A stretch of 52,651 nt of DNA from Sulfurimonas sp. GTDB lineage: Bacteria; Campylobacterota; Campylobacteria; Campylobacterales; Sulfurimonadaceae. Of this stretch, positions 45,708 through 52,651 are shown piece after piece; the stretch's first letter is position 1, and every line of letters begins with the position of its first letter. A program made the translations under genes and the position numbers. Location: positions 1 through 52,651 of the forward strand of contig NZ_JALSKT010000037.1 in assembly GCF_026988655.1 (NCBI RefSeq), written 5' to 3'. The notes below the pieces were generated by a model that was given only the letters and a program-made list of their open reading frames with translations, was not told the DNA's origin and did no database searches.

Positions 45708-46829
45708 CTATTCCTTTGGAAGGTGTATATCTTTATCGTTAAGCAAGCCATGCTCAAAATTTTTATGGCAGGCCTTACAGTTTGATTTTTTTTGTACCTT
45801 GGCACTTTGAAAAAGCGCTTTGTCTATATTTTTATGCCTTTGTATCCAATAAGGCGTTTGTGTAATGGCAATTGTATCCTTATTTTTCATTGATTGCATA
45901 ATTTTAAGTGCTGATTCTTTTGTAGAGTGCTGCGCTGCATGACTTAAAAGATAATTTTTAATACTAAGCCTATCTACCTCTTCTAAAGAGGCATCATCTC
46001 CAAAATGATCTTCTAAATTATTCATCATGATTTTCCATGAGTTCTCTGGAAGTAAAAAAGGTGGATAGAGAATGTGACAAGAACTACACTCCTCAAAAAA
46101 GAGTGCATGTTCTTGTTCATAATTGATGTGAGTATTCCCATCTTTTAACAAAGGATTGTCAGAAGATGATAAAAGGTAGAGTAAAAAAAGAATGGATGTC
46201 GCTACCCAAACAAAACCAAAGATTTTTTGTCCAAATGTAAGTATAAGGTTTGTGGCGTTTGCATTTTTTGTGCCATCAATCATAGATGTTATTGCATCAC
46301 CTTTATGCACAAATTTATCTACCAATACACCTGCTATGTGAGCCAAAACAACAAGCATAAAAGCATTGGCAATAACTTCATGCAACTCTTCAAAAAGCTC
46401 CATCTCTTTAAAATATGTATGGTTTAAAAAAGAAAATATCCCCATTCCTTCTTGTGTACCATAGACTAAAGCACCACTCATTCCTGTTAAAATACCTAAT
46501 ATAATCATCGCTACAACTGCCCAAGAAGCAGCGGGATTATGCCCTATATAGGATTTTTTTGGATGAAAGATGTGAGTCAAATAATCAAACAAATCATGAA
46601 GGTTAAAAGTAAAGTCACTAAATTTTGAATAGCGTACATTCATAAATCCCCATACAATCCTAAATAAAAAAAGCACAACCATGGTATATCCAAAAGCAGC
46701 ATGAAAACTAAGAAGGTTGTCAAAATCACTTGTTATATAGGCAATGCTTACACATATAATGAGTAAAATATGAAATATTCGTGTAAAAATACTCCACACA
46801 AAAGTTTTTTTTGTCATATCAGTCATCAT
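45708..46829 (-). CDS. Cytochrome b561 fused to a diheme cytochrome c (DHC) domain
   Basis: 373 residues. Residues about 8-200 form a four-helix b561 domain with heme-ligand histidines (TRIFHILL, LSFHAAFGY, LFEELHEVI, VLAHIAGVL). A fifth helix at about 205-225 leads to a DHC domain with hemes CSSCH (about 249-253) and CKACH (about 347-351). The linker LPENSWKIMMNNLEDHF matches the separate DHC protein encoded upstream. It would carry electrons from quinol through the membrane to periplasmic cytochromes. Overlaps the DHC gene. Confidence 0.88.
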   Translation of the reverse strand: MMTDMTKKTFVWSIFTRIFHILLIICVSIAYITSDFDNLLSFHAAFGYTMVVLFLFRIVWGFMNVRYSKFSDFTFNLHDLFDYLTHIFHPKKSYIGHNPAASWAVVAMIILGILTGMSGALVYGTQEGMGIFSFLNHTYFKEMELFEELHEVIANAFMLVVLAHIAGVLVDKFVHKGDAITSMIDGTKNANATNLILTFGQKIFGFVWVATSILFLLYLLSSSDNPLLKDGNTHINYEQEHALFFEECSSCHILYPPFLLPENSWKIMMNNLEDHFGDDASLEEVDRLSIKNYLLSHAAQHSTKESALKIMQSMKNKDTIAITQTPYWIQRHKNIDKALFQSAKVQKKSNCKACHKNFEHGLLNDKDIHLPKE

Positions 46830-47358
46830 CCCATCTCCCATAATTTGGTATAGCTATAAAGCTTTCTGAGTAGAGTCCTTTGTCTGCTTTTGTATGACAT
46901 GCTGCACAATTTGCAAGTGAGCGAACCTCTTTTTGTATGATAAATCTTTTTGGAATTTCATAGTGTTCATGTTTAAAGTAAGGTGTTTGTGTAATTGCTA
47001 TTGGAGTTTGTGATGACGGTATGCTCCTGTCTATTTTTTTGCTTCTTTTATACTGATGCGCTTTGTCTGCACTGTTTTTTATAAGATATGCAAGCAGTGT
47101 TTTTCTATCTTGCTCTTCCAATGAAGCATCTGTTTGAAAATGATCTTCTAAATTTGCCATCAGTTTTTTCCATGAACGCTCAGGTAAAAGACCTGGCTGA
47201 TAAGCAAAATGGCATGAACCACACTCCTCTATGTAGAGTTTATTATCTACTGGTTTAACACCTGCTTTTTTTGCACCAAATGAAAAACCTTCTTCAAACC
47301 AGCCATCACCATACACTAAACTACCTGCAACGAGTAATAAAACAAATATCTTTTTCAT
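46819..47358 (-). CDS. Diheme cytochrome c (DHC)
   Basis: 179 residues with a signal peptide (cleaved about 17-18) and two heme sites: ECGSCHFAYQPGLLPERSW (about 46-50) and NCAACHTKAD (about 155-159). The spacing and the motif LEDHFQTDASLEEQDR define the DHC family known to accompany SHP and cytochrome b561. Likely electron donor to the SHP-like protein. Confidence 0.9.
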   Translation of the reverse strand: MKKIFVLLLVAGSLVYGDGWFEEGFSFGAKKAGVKPVDNKLYIEECGSCHFAYQPGLLPERSWKKLMANLEDHFQTDASLEEQDRKTLLAYLIKNSADKAHQYKRSKKIDRSIPSSQTPIAITQTPYFKHEHYEIPKRFIIQKEVRSLANCAACHTKADKGLYSESFIAIPNYGRWDDD

Positions 47359-47367
47359 AACCTTCTC

Positions 47368-47784
47368 CTATTTTTTATTGACTATATAAGTGATAACATC
47401 ACCCTTTTCTTGCGCTGTTCCTGTTCGTGTATATACATCACGAAAGTTGCGACGCAACCATTTTTTTACACTTTTTACTTTTGTAAATCGTTTAGGATTT
47501 GCAGAGGGGGAGAGTGGCTCGATAACTTTCCCCGTCGAGATATTTTTGCCGTTTTGTGTCAAATCGTCTCCATGGCATGAAGTACAAGTAATCATCTTGC
47601 CTTTTTTCCCGATATGTTTAGATGTAAAAATCTGCTCACCTCGACTGTAACTAAAACCGGAAAAATTGCTATTTTGCTTTTTAGCTTCTTGTGTTAATTG
47701 TTGCATATATTTTTGCATCTGTGGGTTAAAATCAAATGCAAACAGTGCATTAACAAGTAGTGGGGCTAAAATAAACTGTTTCAT
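47368..47784 (-). CDS. SHP-like cytochrome c (DUF1924)
   Basis: 138 residues: signal peptide to about 16, heme site CTSCHGDDLTQNGK (about 68-72), then GKVIEPLSPSANPKRFT and VKKWLRRNFRDVY. This matches the sphaeroides heme protein (SHP), an O2/NO-binding high-spin cytochrome with an Asn axial ligand; the conserved Asn is in WLRRN. The Cys pair that forms a disulfide near the ligand in Rhodobacter SHP is absent. First gene of the SHP-DHC-b561-Spy-RR-HK operon. Confidence 0.85.
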   Translation of the reverse strand: MKQFILAPLLVNALFAFDFNPQMQKYMQQLTQEAKKQNSNFSGFSYSRGEQIFTSKHIGKKGKMITCTSCHGDDLTQNGKNISTGKVIEPLSPSANPKRFTKVKSVKKWLRRNFRDVYTRTGTAQEKGDVITYIVNKK

Positions 47785-47850
47785 AAAACGCTCCTTTTTT
47801 TAGATAATAAAAGTATGCGCTTTTTTTGTCAAGAGATGCAAGAAGGTTTC

Positions 47851-47891
47851 TTTACACTTTCTTTACACTTTAATTAACATTACATAAACAT
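47851..47891. promoter_or_regulatory. Array of four heptamer boxes between divergent cytochrome operons
   Basis: TTTACAC (47851-47857), TTTACAC (47862-47868), TTAACAT (47874-47880) and TAAACAT (47885-47891), with periods of 11, 12 and 11 bp. It lies 67 bp from the SHP-like start and 43 bp from the plus-strand cytochrome. The rest of the 150-bp gap shows ribosome sites and no ORF. Confidence 0.6.
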
Positions 47892-47934
47892 TCTGTTTAT
47901 AGAATATGTTTTTATTACATGTAAGGAGCTTATT

Positions 47935-48339
47935 ATGCGAAAAATTATAGTTGGTACAGTTATGTTGAGTTCACTTTTATTAGCACAAAGTGCGCAGGAG
48001 ATTATAAATGAGAATGGATGTCTCTCTTGTCATGCAGTAGCAAGCATGAAAAATGCACCTGCTTTTGCTGGTATTGGGAGAAGAAATACAAGGTTTTATG
48101 GAGATGATGCAAAAAGTATTATTATGAGCAGTATACGAAATGGATCTCAAGGGAAGTATCGTCGTTTTGCAGATAGCGCAATGCCACCTTATGCAAACTT
48201 AACACCAGAGCAGTTAAGTGTATTGGCAGATTATATCTTGGCACAGGCACCAAAAGCAAGAGGACGCGGTATGGGGCAAGGTATGGGAATGGGTCAAGGA
48301 GGAATGGGTCAAGGAGGAATGGGAAGAAGCAGTTATTAA
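47935..48339 (+). CDS. Monoheme cytochrome c with Gly/Met/Gln-rich tail
   Basis: 134 residues: signal peptide to about 17, heme NGCLSCHAVAS (about 29-33), Met ligand in DSAMPPYANLTPEQLSVLADYI. The last about 25 residues are GMGQG repeats from two copies of a 15-bp unit. A small periplasmic electron carrier. Stands 20 bp before the second response regulator, so the three genes form one unit. Confidence 0.9.
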   Translation: MRKIIVGTVMLSSLLLAQSAQEIINENGCLSCHAVASMKNAPAFAGIGRRNTRFYGDDAKSIIMSSIRNGSQGKYRRFADSAMPPYANLTPEQLSVLADYILAQAPKARGRGMGQGMGMGQGGMGQGGMGRSSY

Positions 48340-48359
48340 AGTGTGTTATACTCTTTGTT

Positions 48360-49016
48360 ATGAAAAAAGTATTAGTAGTAGAAGATGATATTGATTTAAA
48401 CACGACAGTTACTAAATATCTTACAATGAAGGGATATGCATGCTTGAGCGTATATGAAGGGAAGCGTGCTGTAGAAAAAGTATATGAAGAAACTTTTGAT
48501 ATTGTTATATTGGATGTAAAACTTCCAAATCAAGATGGATTTTGTGTAGCACAGGAGATACGAAAAAATTCAAACATTCCAATCATTTTTTTAACATCTC
48601 TTAACTCTCAAAAAGATGTAGAGCGCGGCTTTTTAAGTGGTGGGGATGATTATATAACAAAACCTTTTTCTCTTGCTGAACTCTTTATGAGAGTAGAAGC
48701 TGTTTTACGCAGGGTTTATCAAAACAATTCGATACTTATAATGGACGACCAACATACATTTGATACACAAAGTCTCACACTCTACAAAAATGGCATACCT
48801 GTGCATCTGACAGAAAAGGAAACACTGTTACTGAGTTTCTTTTTGCAGAATAAAAACAATATACTTAGCCGTAGAGAAATATTTGACAAGCTGTATGATT
48901 TTTCTGCTGAACCAAGCGATGCTTCATTGCGTGTATTTATCAACAGTTTACGAAAAAAAATTGGTAAAGAAAAAATAGAAACAATTAAAAATTTGGGTTA
49001 TAGATATGTTGGCTGA
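48360..49016 (+). CDS. OmpR/PhoB-family response regulator
   Basis: 218 residues. Receiver: VEDDIDLN, phospho-Asp in IVILDVKLPNQDG, Thr in IIFLTSLN, Lys in YITKPFSL. Winged helix at about 125-218: LTEKETLLLSFFLQNKNN, SLRVFINSLRKKIG. It overlaps its kinase gene by 11 bp. It is a second candidate for the TTAACAT boxes. Confidence 0.94.
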   Translation: MKKVLVVEDDIDLNTTVTKYLTMKGYACLSVYEGKRAVEKVYEETFDIVILDVKLPNQDGFCVAQEIRKNSNIPIIFLTSLNSQKDVERGFLSGGDDYITKPFSLAELFMRVEAVLRRVYQNNSILIMDDQHTFDTQSLTLYKNGIPVHLTEKETLLLSFFLQNKNNILSRREIFDKLYDFSAEPSDASLRVFINSLRKKIGKEKIETIKNLGYRYVG

Positions 49017-50130
49017 AAAGAGATCTTTTCAAAGGTTTTTATTTGTCTATGTTTTTTCCTCGTTGTTGCTTTTAGGATTTGGAGTATGGTTTTATTATCA
49101 AATGAGCTACCAGCATATTGCACAAAACAATATCAATAGTTTAAAATCAGATATTGAAAATTTTATTAAAACCAATCACAAAAATCATTTTATAAAAACA
49201 GGGATTCCACCGCAGTACAATAATAAAAAAATAGCAATTTACATAGATAAAAAATTCAAAACCGGTTTTTTTAAACCTGTAGGTATCGATTTTTCAAAAG
49301 AATACTTTATAAAGAATGAAGATATATATTATTTACACAAAGAGCATAAGCGTTGGGGTGATGTTTATTTTATTACCTCTAAGAATATTAGTAGTGCAAT
49401 AAAAAATTTGCAAAAAAATATAATCTACTTTATGCTTGTAAGTGGACTTTTTATTATTGCTGTCTCTTTTGTTTTAGGAAAAATATTTTTAGAACCTATG
49501 CGTTTGGCACTAAAGAATATAGAAGATTTTATAACTGACGCTACGCATGAGATTAACACTCCACTTAGTAACATATTAATTAATATAGAACTCTCCAAAG
49601 AGCTGGAGCCCAAGTGTGCAAAAAGTGAAGAGTTTAAAAAAATTGAAAATTCTGCATTACGAATTTCAAAGTTGTTTGAAGATTTAAGTTTTGTAAATTT
49701 GCAACATAAAAAAAAGCAGCATGTAGAGAAAATTGCATTTGATCAACTTTTAAAAAAACAAATTGGCTTTTTTGCGACTTTTATTAAAAATAAAAATCTT
49801 CACATCGAAATGCAAATAGAACAAAAAGAGTTGAAAATTGACAAAGAAGATGGCATACGCCTTGTCGATAATTTACTTTCCAATGCAATAAAATACTCTC
49901 CTTTGCATGCAACAATAACAATAAAACTGAATGAAAATTATTTAGAAATTATTAACGCAGGATCAATAAAAGCCAAAGAAAAAGTGATAAAAAAATTTGA
50001 AAGGGAAAATAAAAGTGAAGGTGGTTTTGGTCTTGGGCTTTATATTGTGCAAAAAATTTGTGTAAATTATAATTTACGCCTGGAAATAAAAAATCACAAA
50101 CAAAAAGTATCGGTAAAAGTCTTCTTTTAG
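49006..50130 (+). CDS. Sensor histidine kinase
   Basis: 374 residues: TM1 at about 10-30, a periplasmic loop of about 110 residues rich in Lys, TM2 at about 142-160. No HAMP is obvious. The phospho-acceptor is in ITDATHEINTPLSNIL (His about 183), N box DNLLSNAIKYSP, G2 GGFGLGLYIVQK. Overlaps the regulator gene by 11 bp. Input unknown. Confidence 0.92.
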   Translation: MLAEKRSFQRFLFVYVFSSLLLLGFGVWFYYQMSYQHIAQNNINSLKSDIENFIKTNHKNHFIKTGIPPQYNNKKIAIYIDKKFKTGFFKPVGIDFSKEYFIKNEDIYYLHKEHKRWGDVYFITSKNISSAIKNLQKNIIYFMLVSGLFIIAVSFVLGKIFLEPMRLALKNIEDFITDATHEINTPLSNILINIELSKELEPKCAKSEEFKKIENSALRISKLFEDLSFVNLQHKKKQHVEKIAFDQLLKKQIGFFATFIKNKNLHIEMQIEQKELKIDKEDGIRLVDNLLSNAIKYSPLHATITIKLNENYLEIINAGSIKAKEKVIKKFERENKSEGGFGLGLYIVQKICVNYNLRLEIKNHKQKVSVKVFF

Positions 50131-50137
50131 ACCAAAT

Positions 50138-50155
50138 TTAACATCATCTTAACAT
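50138..50155 (+). promoter_or_regulatory. OmpR-family regulator box (TTAACAT repeat)
   Basis: TTAACAT (50138-50144) and TTAACAT (50149-50155), identical halves with an 11-bp period, 37 bp before the cytochrome-EF-hand gene. The clearest copy of the box. Confidence 0.6.
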
Positions 50156-50192
50156 GTAAATGGCATAATAAACAAAACTAAAGGAGTAAGAT

Positions 50193-51014
50193 ATGAAATC
50201 TTCAATAATAAAAGTAGTAGGTTTAGTGGGTTTAGCTACATCTGTTTTTGCATCACCGAGTGCAGAGAAGGTGTTTGATGCTAAGTGTGCCATGTGCCAT
50301 ATAAAAACGATGCCACAAGATTTTTCAACGATGGTAGCACCAGCTTTGATGGGCATGATGCGTCATGTAAAAATGGCATATCCAAACAAAGATGAAGCTG
50401 TAGCATTTATTGTTGATTATGTGCGTAATCCTAGTAAAGAAAAAGCTGTCTGTATGCCACAAAAAATTGCTCGTTTTGGTTTGATGCCTTCACAAAAAGA
50501 GAATATTTCAAAAGAAGAGTTAAAAGAAGTTGCTGAGTGGATGTTTGAAAACTATCCTCCAAAAAACTTTGCCTGTGCAGCACGCATGAATGGTAAAGGT
50601 GGGATGAATATGATGCAAAGAGGTATGGCTAATCGTCCAACATTTGCAATGTTTGATGCAAATGGTGATGGAGTCATTACAAAAGAAGAGTTTGCTAACT
50701 ATAGAGCATCAAGAATGCAGCAAAGAATGGGTATGATGCAAAAGCAAGGAATGCAAAAACAGGGAATGGGACGCAATCGTTCTACATTTATGGATTTTGA
50801 CTTAAATAAAGACGGTTATATTACAAAAGAGGAGCTGTTAAAAGTTCGCAAACAAAAACAAGAAGCACGAGCAAAATCAGGAATGATGATGAGAAATGCT
50901 TCAAAGGCACCATCATTTGAGAGTATGGACGCTAATGGTGATGGAAAAATTTCACCGCAAGAGTTTCGTGTATTTCGTCAGTCTAGAATGATGAAAAGAA
51001 TGCAGGGACAATAA
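50193..51014 (+). CDS. Cytochrome c with three EF-hand loops
   Basis: 273 residues. Signal peptide to about 20; heme CAMCHIKTM (about 32-36) in a domain like the first half of the 36765 cytochrome, with shared features such as FIVDYVRNPS and FGLMPSQKE. Then three EF-hand loops: DANGDGVITKEE (about 156-167), DLNKDGYITKEE (about 206-217) and DANGDGKISPQE (about 249-260), separated by Met/Gln/Arg-rich linkers. Heme plus calcium sites in one periplasmic protein is unusual. Own promoter box upstream. Confidence 0.9.
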   Translation: MKSSIIKVVGLVGLATSVFASPSAEKVFDAKCAMCHIKTMPQDFSTMVAPALMGMMRHVKMAYPNKDEAVAFIVDYVRNPSKEKAVCMPQKIARFGLMPSQKENISKEELKEVAEWMFENYPPKNFACAARMNGKGGMNMMQRGMANRPTFAMFDANGDGVITKEEFANYRASRMQQRMGMMQKQGMQKQGMGRNRSTFMDFDLNKDGYITKEELLKVRKQKQEARAKSGMMMRNASKAPSFESMDANGDGKISPQEFRVFRQSRMMKRMQGQ

Positions 51015-51027
51015 AAGAAGTGAATAT

Positions 51028-51051
51028 GAAGATGATTTAATCATCATCTTC
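51028..51051. terminator. Hairpin between convergent cytochrome genes
   Basis: GAAGATGAT (51028-51036) pairs with ATCATCTTC (51043-51051) around the loop TTAATC. It uses part of the tandem repeat that encodes the acidic C terminus of the minus-strand gene. Possibly a bidirectional terminator, with no U tract. Confidence 0.35.
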
Positions 51052-52149
51052 ATCATCTTCATCATCTTCATACTGCGTTTCAGTTGATGGATCATAATTT
51101 ATTGCACTAAGAGTTGTTGTCCCAATTTGGGGTGTTTTCCACTCCTGACCATGACATTTGTAACAACTTACATTATTAGAGATTTGTGTTCCACGAAGAT
51201 CCATTCCATGACAAAGGGTACAGCTTGCAGCACCATTACTCTCTACCCATTCTCCATGACCATCTTCATCTTTCCATAAATCGGTAAAAGGGTGCACAAT
51301 TTTCCCACTAAAAGTTTTTTGTATAGTTTCTCCAGAGTGGCATGTTAAACAGTTTTGTGCACCTACTAAATTTGGTTCACTTAGGTTTACATGTACTTTG
51401 TGCAGTGCATTTGTAAGCGATGGATATTTTTTCTGTCCACTGAGCATTACACCATTTATTCCATGACAAGATGTACATGAGACAACTTCGCCATTATTGA
51501 CTTTTTGCTCAAGTGTTGTGTTGTGTTTTTGATCATGAATGCGCAAGATGTTTGTCTTAAAATCAACTTCTGGATCTGGGTTGTTCGCTGGATTGCTCCC
51601 ATACGCTAAAGGATACTCACTTGTTGAAGCATGACAGGCAATACAGTTTTGATCTCCACCATCATAGAGTGTTACCTTATCTCTTGTGACAACACTATTA
51701 TTTGCATCAACTGCTTCAATCCAATAAGTCGGATAGATATCTTTTTTGTCTACATAAGAGACACTGCTACACTCTTTTACATATTGTTTTAAAGTGGTGT
51801 CGTAGCTGAGTTCAAATGCAATGTTTGGATCTCTTACCTGCTTGGCATAAAGACGATACCCTGTAGGATGACTACCAGGTATACTAAAGTCTACTAATCT
51901 CGCTTTGATGCTATTTTGATGCGGTCTCAGAGAAAAAACCTTATCTTGATTACAACTAGAGTTTGCAAGCGACTTTGCAAATACGCGTGGAGTATACCAA
52001 GTATTGAGTTTATTAGCCTGTGTTGGCATAACAGTTGGCGTTGTAACAGTTGGCGTCGTTTCAGTGTTAGTGGTATCTCCACCGCCACAGCCTGTAAACA
52101 AATAACTAAAAAGTGCAACAGTAAGCAATTTTATATGTAATTTTTTCAT
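51037..52149 (-). CDS. Pentaheme cytochrome c lipoprotein
   Basis: 370 residues. Lipobox LFTGCGGGD (Cys about 21), a Thr/Pro-rich linker, an about 120-residue domain without heme, then five C-x2-C-H sites: CIACH, CTSCH, CLTCH, CTLCH and CYKCH, with extra His (RIHDQKHN, LHKVHVN, GHGEW) as axial ligands. The C terminus is YEDDEDDEDDD, from three 9-bp repeats. It starts 10 bp after the hydrogenase large subunit, so it may accept its electrons. Confidence 0.88.
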   Translation of the reverse strand: MKKLHIKLLTVALFSYLFTGCGGGDTTNTETTPTVTTPTVMPTQANKLNTWYTPRVFAKSLANSSCNQDKVFSLRPHQNSIKARLVDFSIPGSHPTGYRLYAKQVRDPNIAFELSYDTTLKQYVKECSSVSYVDKKDIYPTYWIEAVDANNSVVTRDKVTLYDGGDQNCIACHASTSEYPLAYGSNPANNPDPEVDFKTNILRIHDQKHNTTLEQKVNNGEVVSCTSCHGINGVMLSGQKKYPSLTNALHKVHVNLSEPNLVGAQNCLTCHSGETIQKTFSGKIVHPFTDLWKDEDGHGEWVESNGAASCTLCHGMDLRGTQISNNVSCYKCHGQEWKTPQIGTTTLSAINYDPSTETQYEDDEDDEDDD

Positions 52150-52159
52150 AACAGATTCC

Positions 52160-52651
52160 TTATAGAATTACAGGATTGATTTTATAAGAGCTTAGCTCTT
52201 TACCTTGCGTGTCCATTACATGTACAGCACAAGCAATACAAGGATCAAAACTATGAACAGTTCGTAACACTTCCAAAGGCTCATCAATATTTGAAAGTTT
52301 TACACCTATAAGACTCTTCTCATAAGCACCAAGTCTTCCAGCATAATCCCTAGGCGCGGCATTCCAAGTAGAAGGAACGACAGCTTGATAGTTAGTAACC
52401 TTTCCGTTTTCAATTTTAACCCAATGTCCAAGTGCTCCACGAGGAGCCTCCTCCGCACCAAACCCTTGAGCACTTTGACTTGCTGTATCAAAGTCAAATT
52501 TGCTCCAGCTTGTTACATCTCCTACTGCTATGTTACTGCTAAGTTCATCAACCCATGAGCTAATAACATCGCTAATAAGTTTACTCTCCAATGCTCTTGC
52601 TATTGTTCTTCCTGTTGTTGAGTAGAGACTTTGTAGTGTTTTTCCTGATTT
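52160..52651 (-). CDS. [NiFe] hydrogenase large subunit, C-terminal part (5' end outside window)
   Basis: The frame is open from the window edge (52651) and gives 163 residues. It includes SLYSTTGRTIARALES, GAEEAPRGALGHWVKIENGK and the C-terminal Ni-binding motif DPCIACAVH. The residues after that His (VMDTQGKELSSYKINPVIL) would be removed by the maturation protease. This is a group 1-type membrane-associated uptake hydrogenase by motif; the small subunit should lie further upstream, outside the window. Confidence 0.93.
   Translation of the reverse strand, partial: KSGKTLQSLYSTTGRTIARALESKLISDVISSWVDELSSNIAVGDVTSWSKFDFDTASQSAQGFGAEEAPRGALGHWVKIENGKVTNYQAVVPSTWNAAPRDYAGRLGAYEKSLIGVKLSNIDEPLEVLRTVHSFDPCIACAVHVMDTQGKELSSYKINPVIL

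Noticed and set aside
1447-51080. Reading the octamer as a Chi or FtsK-orienting site
   Set aside because: These are strongly skewed to one replication strand; here the two orientations are nearly equal, though short runs in one direction (19-32 kb) mean the whole genome should be checked.

Overview
The window reads as a chromosome segment of an AT-rich Campylobacterota member, most like a chemolithotrophic Sulfurimonas-type bacterium. This rests on the gene content (Campylobacterota-style MraY, AccA, Mfd, SecDF, short Lnt), many TTG/GTG starts, promoters with good -10 but weak -35 elements, and the abundance of c-type cytochromes, sulfur-handling proteins and a [NiFe] hydrogenase. The species assignment is inference; no 16S rRNA or similar marker is present.

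Layout. 1-1.35 kb: an RNA island on the minus strand with tmRNA (ssrA) and two tandem tRNA-Phe genes. The 3' flank of ssrA holds a truncated phage-type integrase and the start of an IS3-like element. 1.4-32.4 kb is core genome: a TRIC-like channel, purN-mraY, divergent gpmI-fabG-acpP-fabF-accA, convergent exonuclease-trpF-rpe, a CheX/STAS protein with an HDOD protein, rpmB, a K+ channel, argJ, a gamma carbonic anhydrase, ppk, lnt, then a long plus-strand run yajC-secD-secF-(membrane protein)-leuS-lptE-GGDEF-folC-M23 peptidase-mfd.

32.4-41 kb is accessory. A MerR-type regulator is divergent from a sulfur/redox cluster: two YeeE/YedE half-transporters, AhpD-like, DsrE-like, thioredoxin-like, DUF1566, rhodanese and diheme cytochrome c. 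Next come an MFS transporter and a unit of a Gly/Gln-rich miniprotein, a TauE/SafE-like membrane protein, a His-rich NifX-like protein, a DUF134 regulator and a DUF3365 heme protein. The MFS gene and the following unit have near-identical promoters with a GAACATATGTTC palindrome in the spacer. 41-43.5 kb holds a RelE-type toxin-antitoxin pair overlapping a metallo-beta-lactamase-fold gene, then FmdE- and YtfJ-like genes.

43.4-52.65 kb is a cytochrome/two-component island. A minus-strand operon runs SHP-like cytochrome, diheme cytochrome, cytochrome b561-diheme fusion, Spy-like protein, OmpR-family regulator, histidine kinase. A divergent plus-strand unit has a cytochrome c, a second OmpR-family regulator and kinase, followed by a cytochrome c-EF-hand fusion. 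The right edge has a pentaheme lipoprotein cytochrome downstream of a [NiFe] hydrogenase large subunit that runs off the window.

Two signals go beyond gene content. The octamer AAACGCAG occurs 32 times on both strands, far above expectation, mostly in core genes, and resembles a DNA uptake-type sequence. TTAACAT-type heptamers spaced by about 11 bp lie upstream of three operons of the accessory/cytochrome region and look like the binding sites of one or both OmpR-family regulators encoded there.
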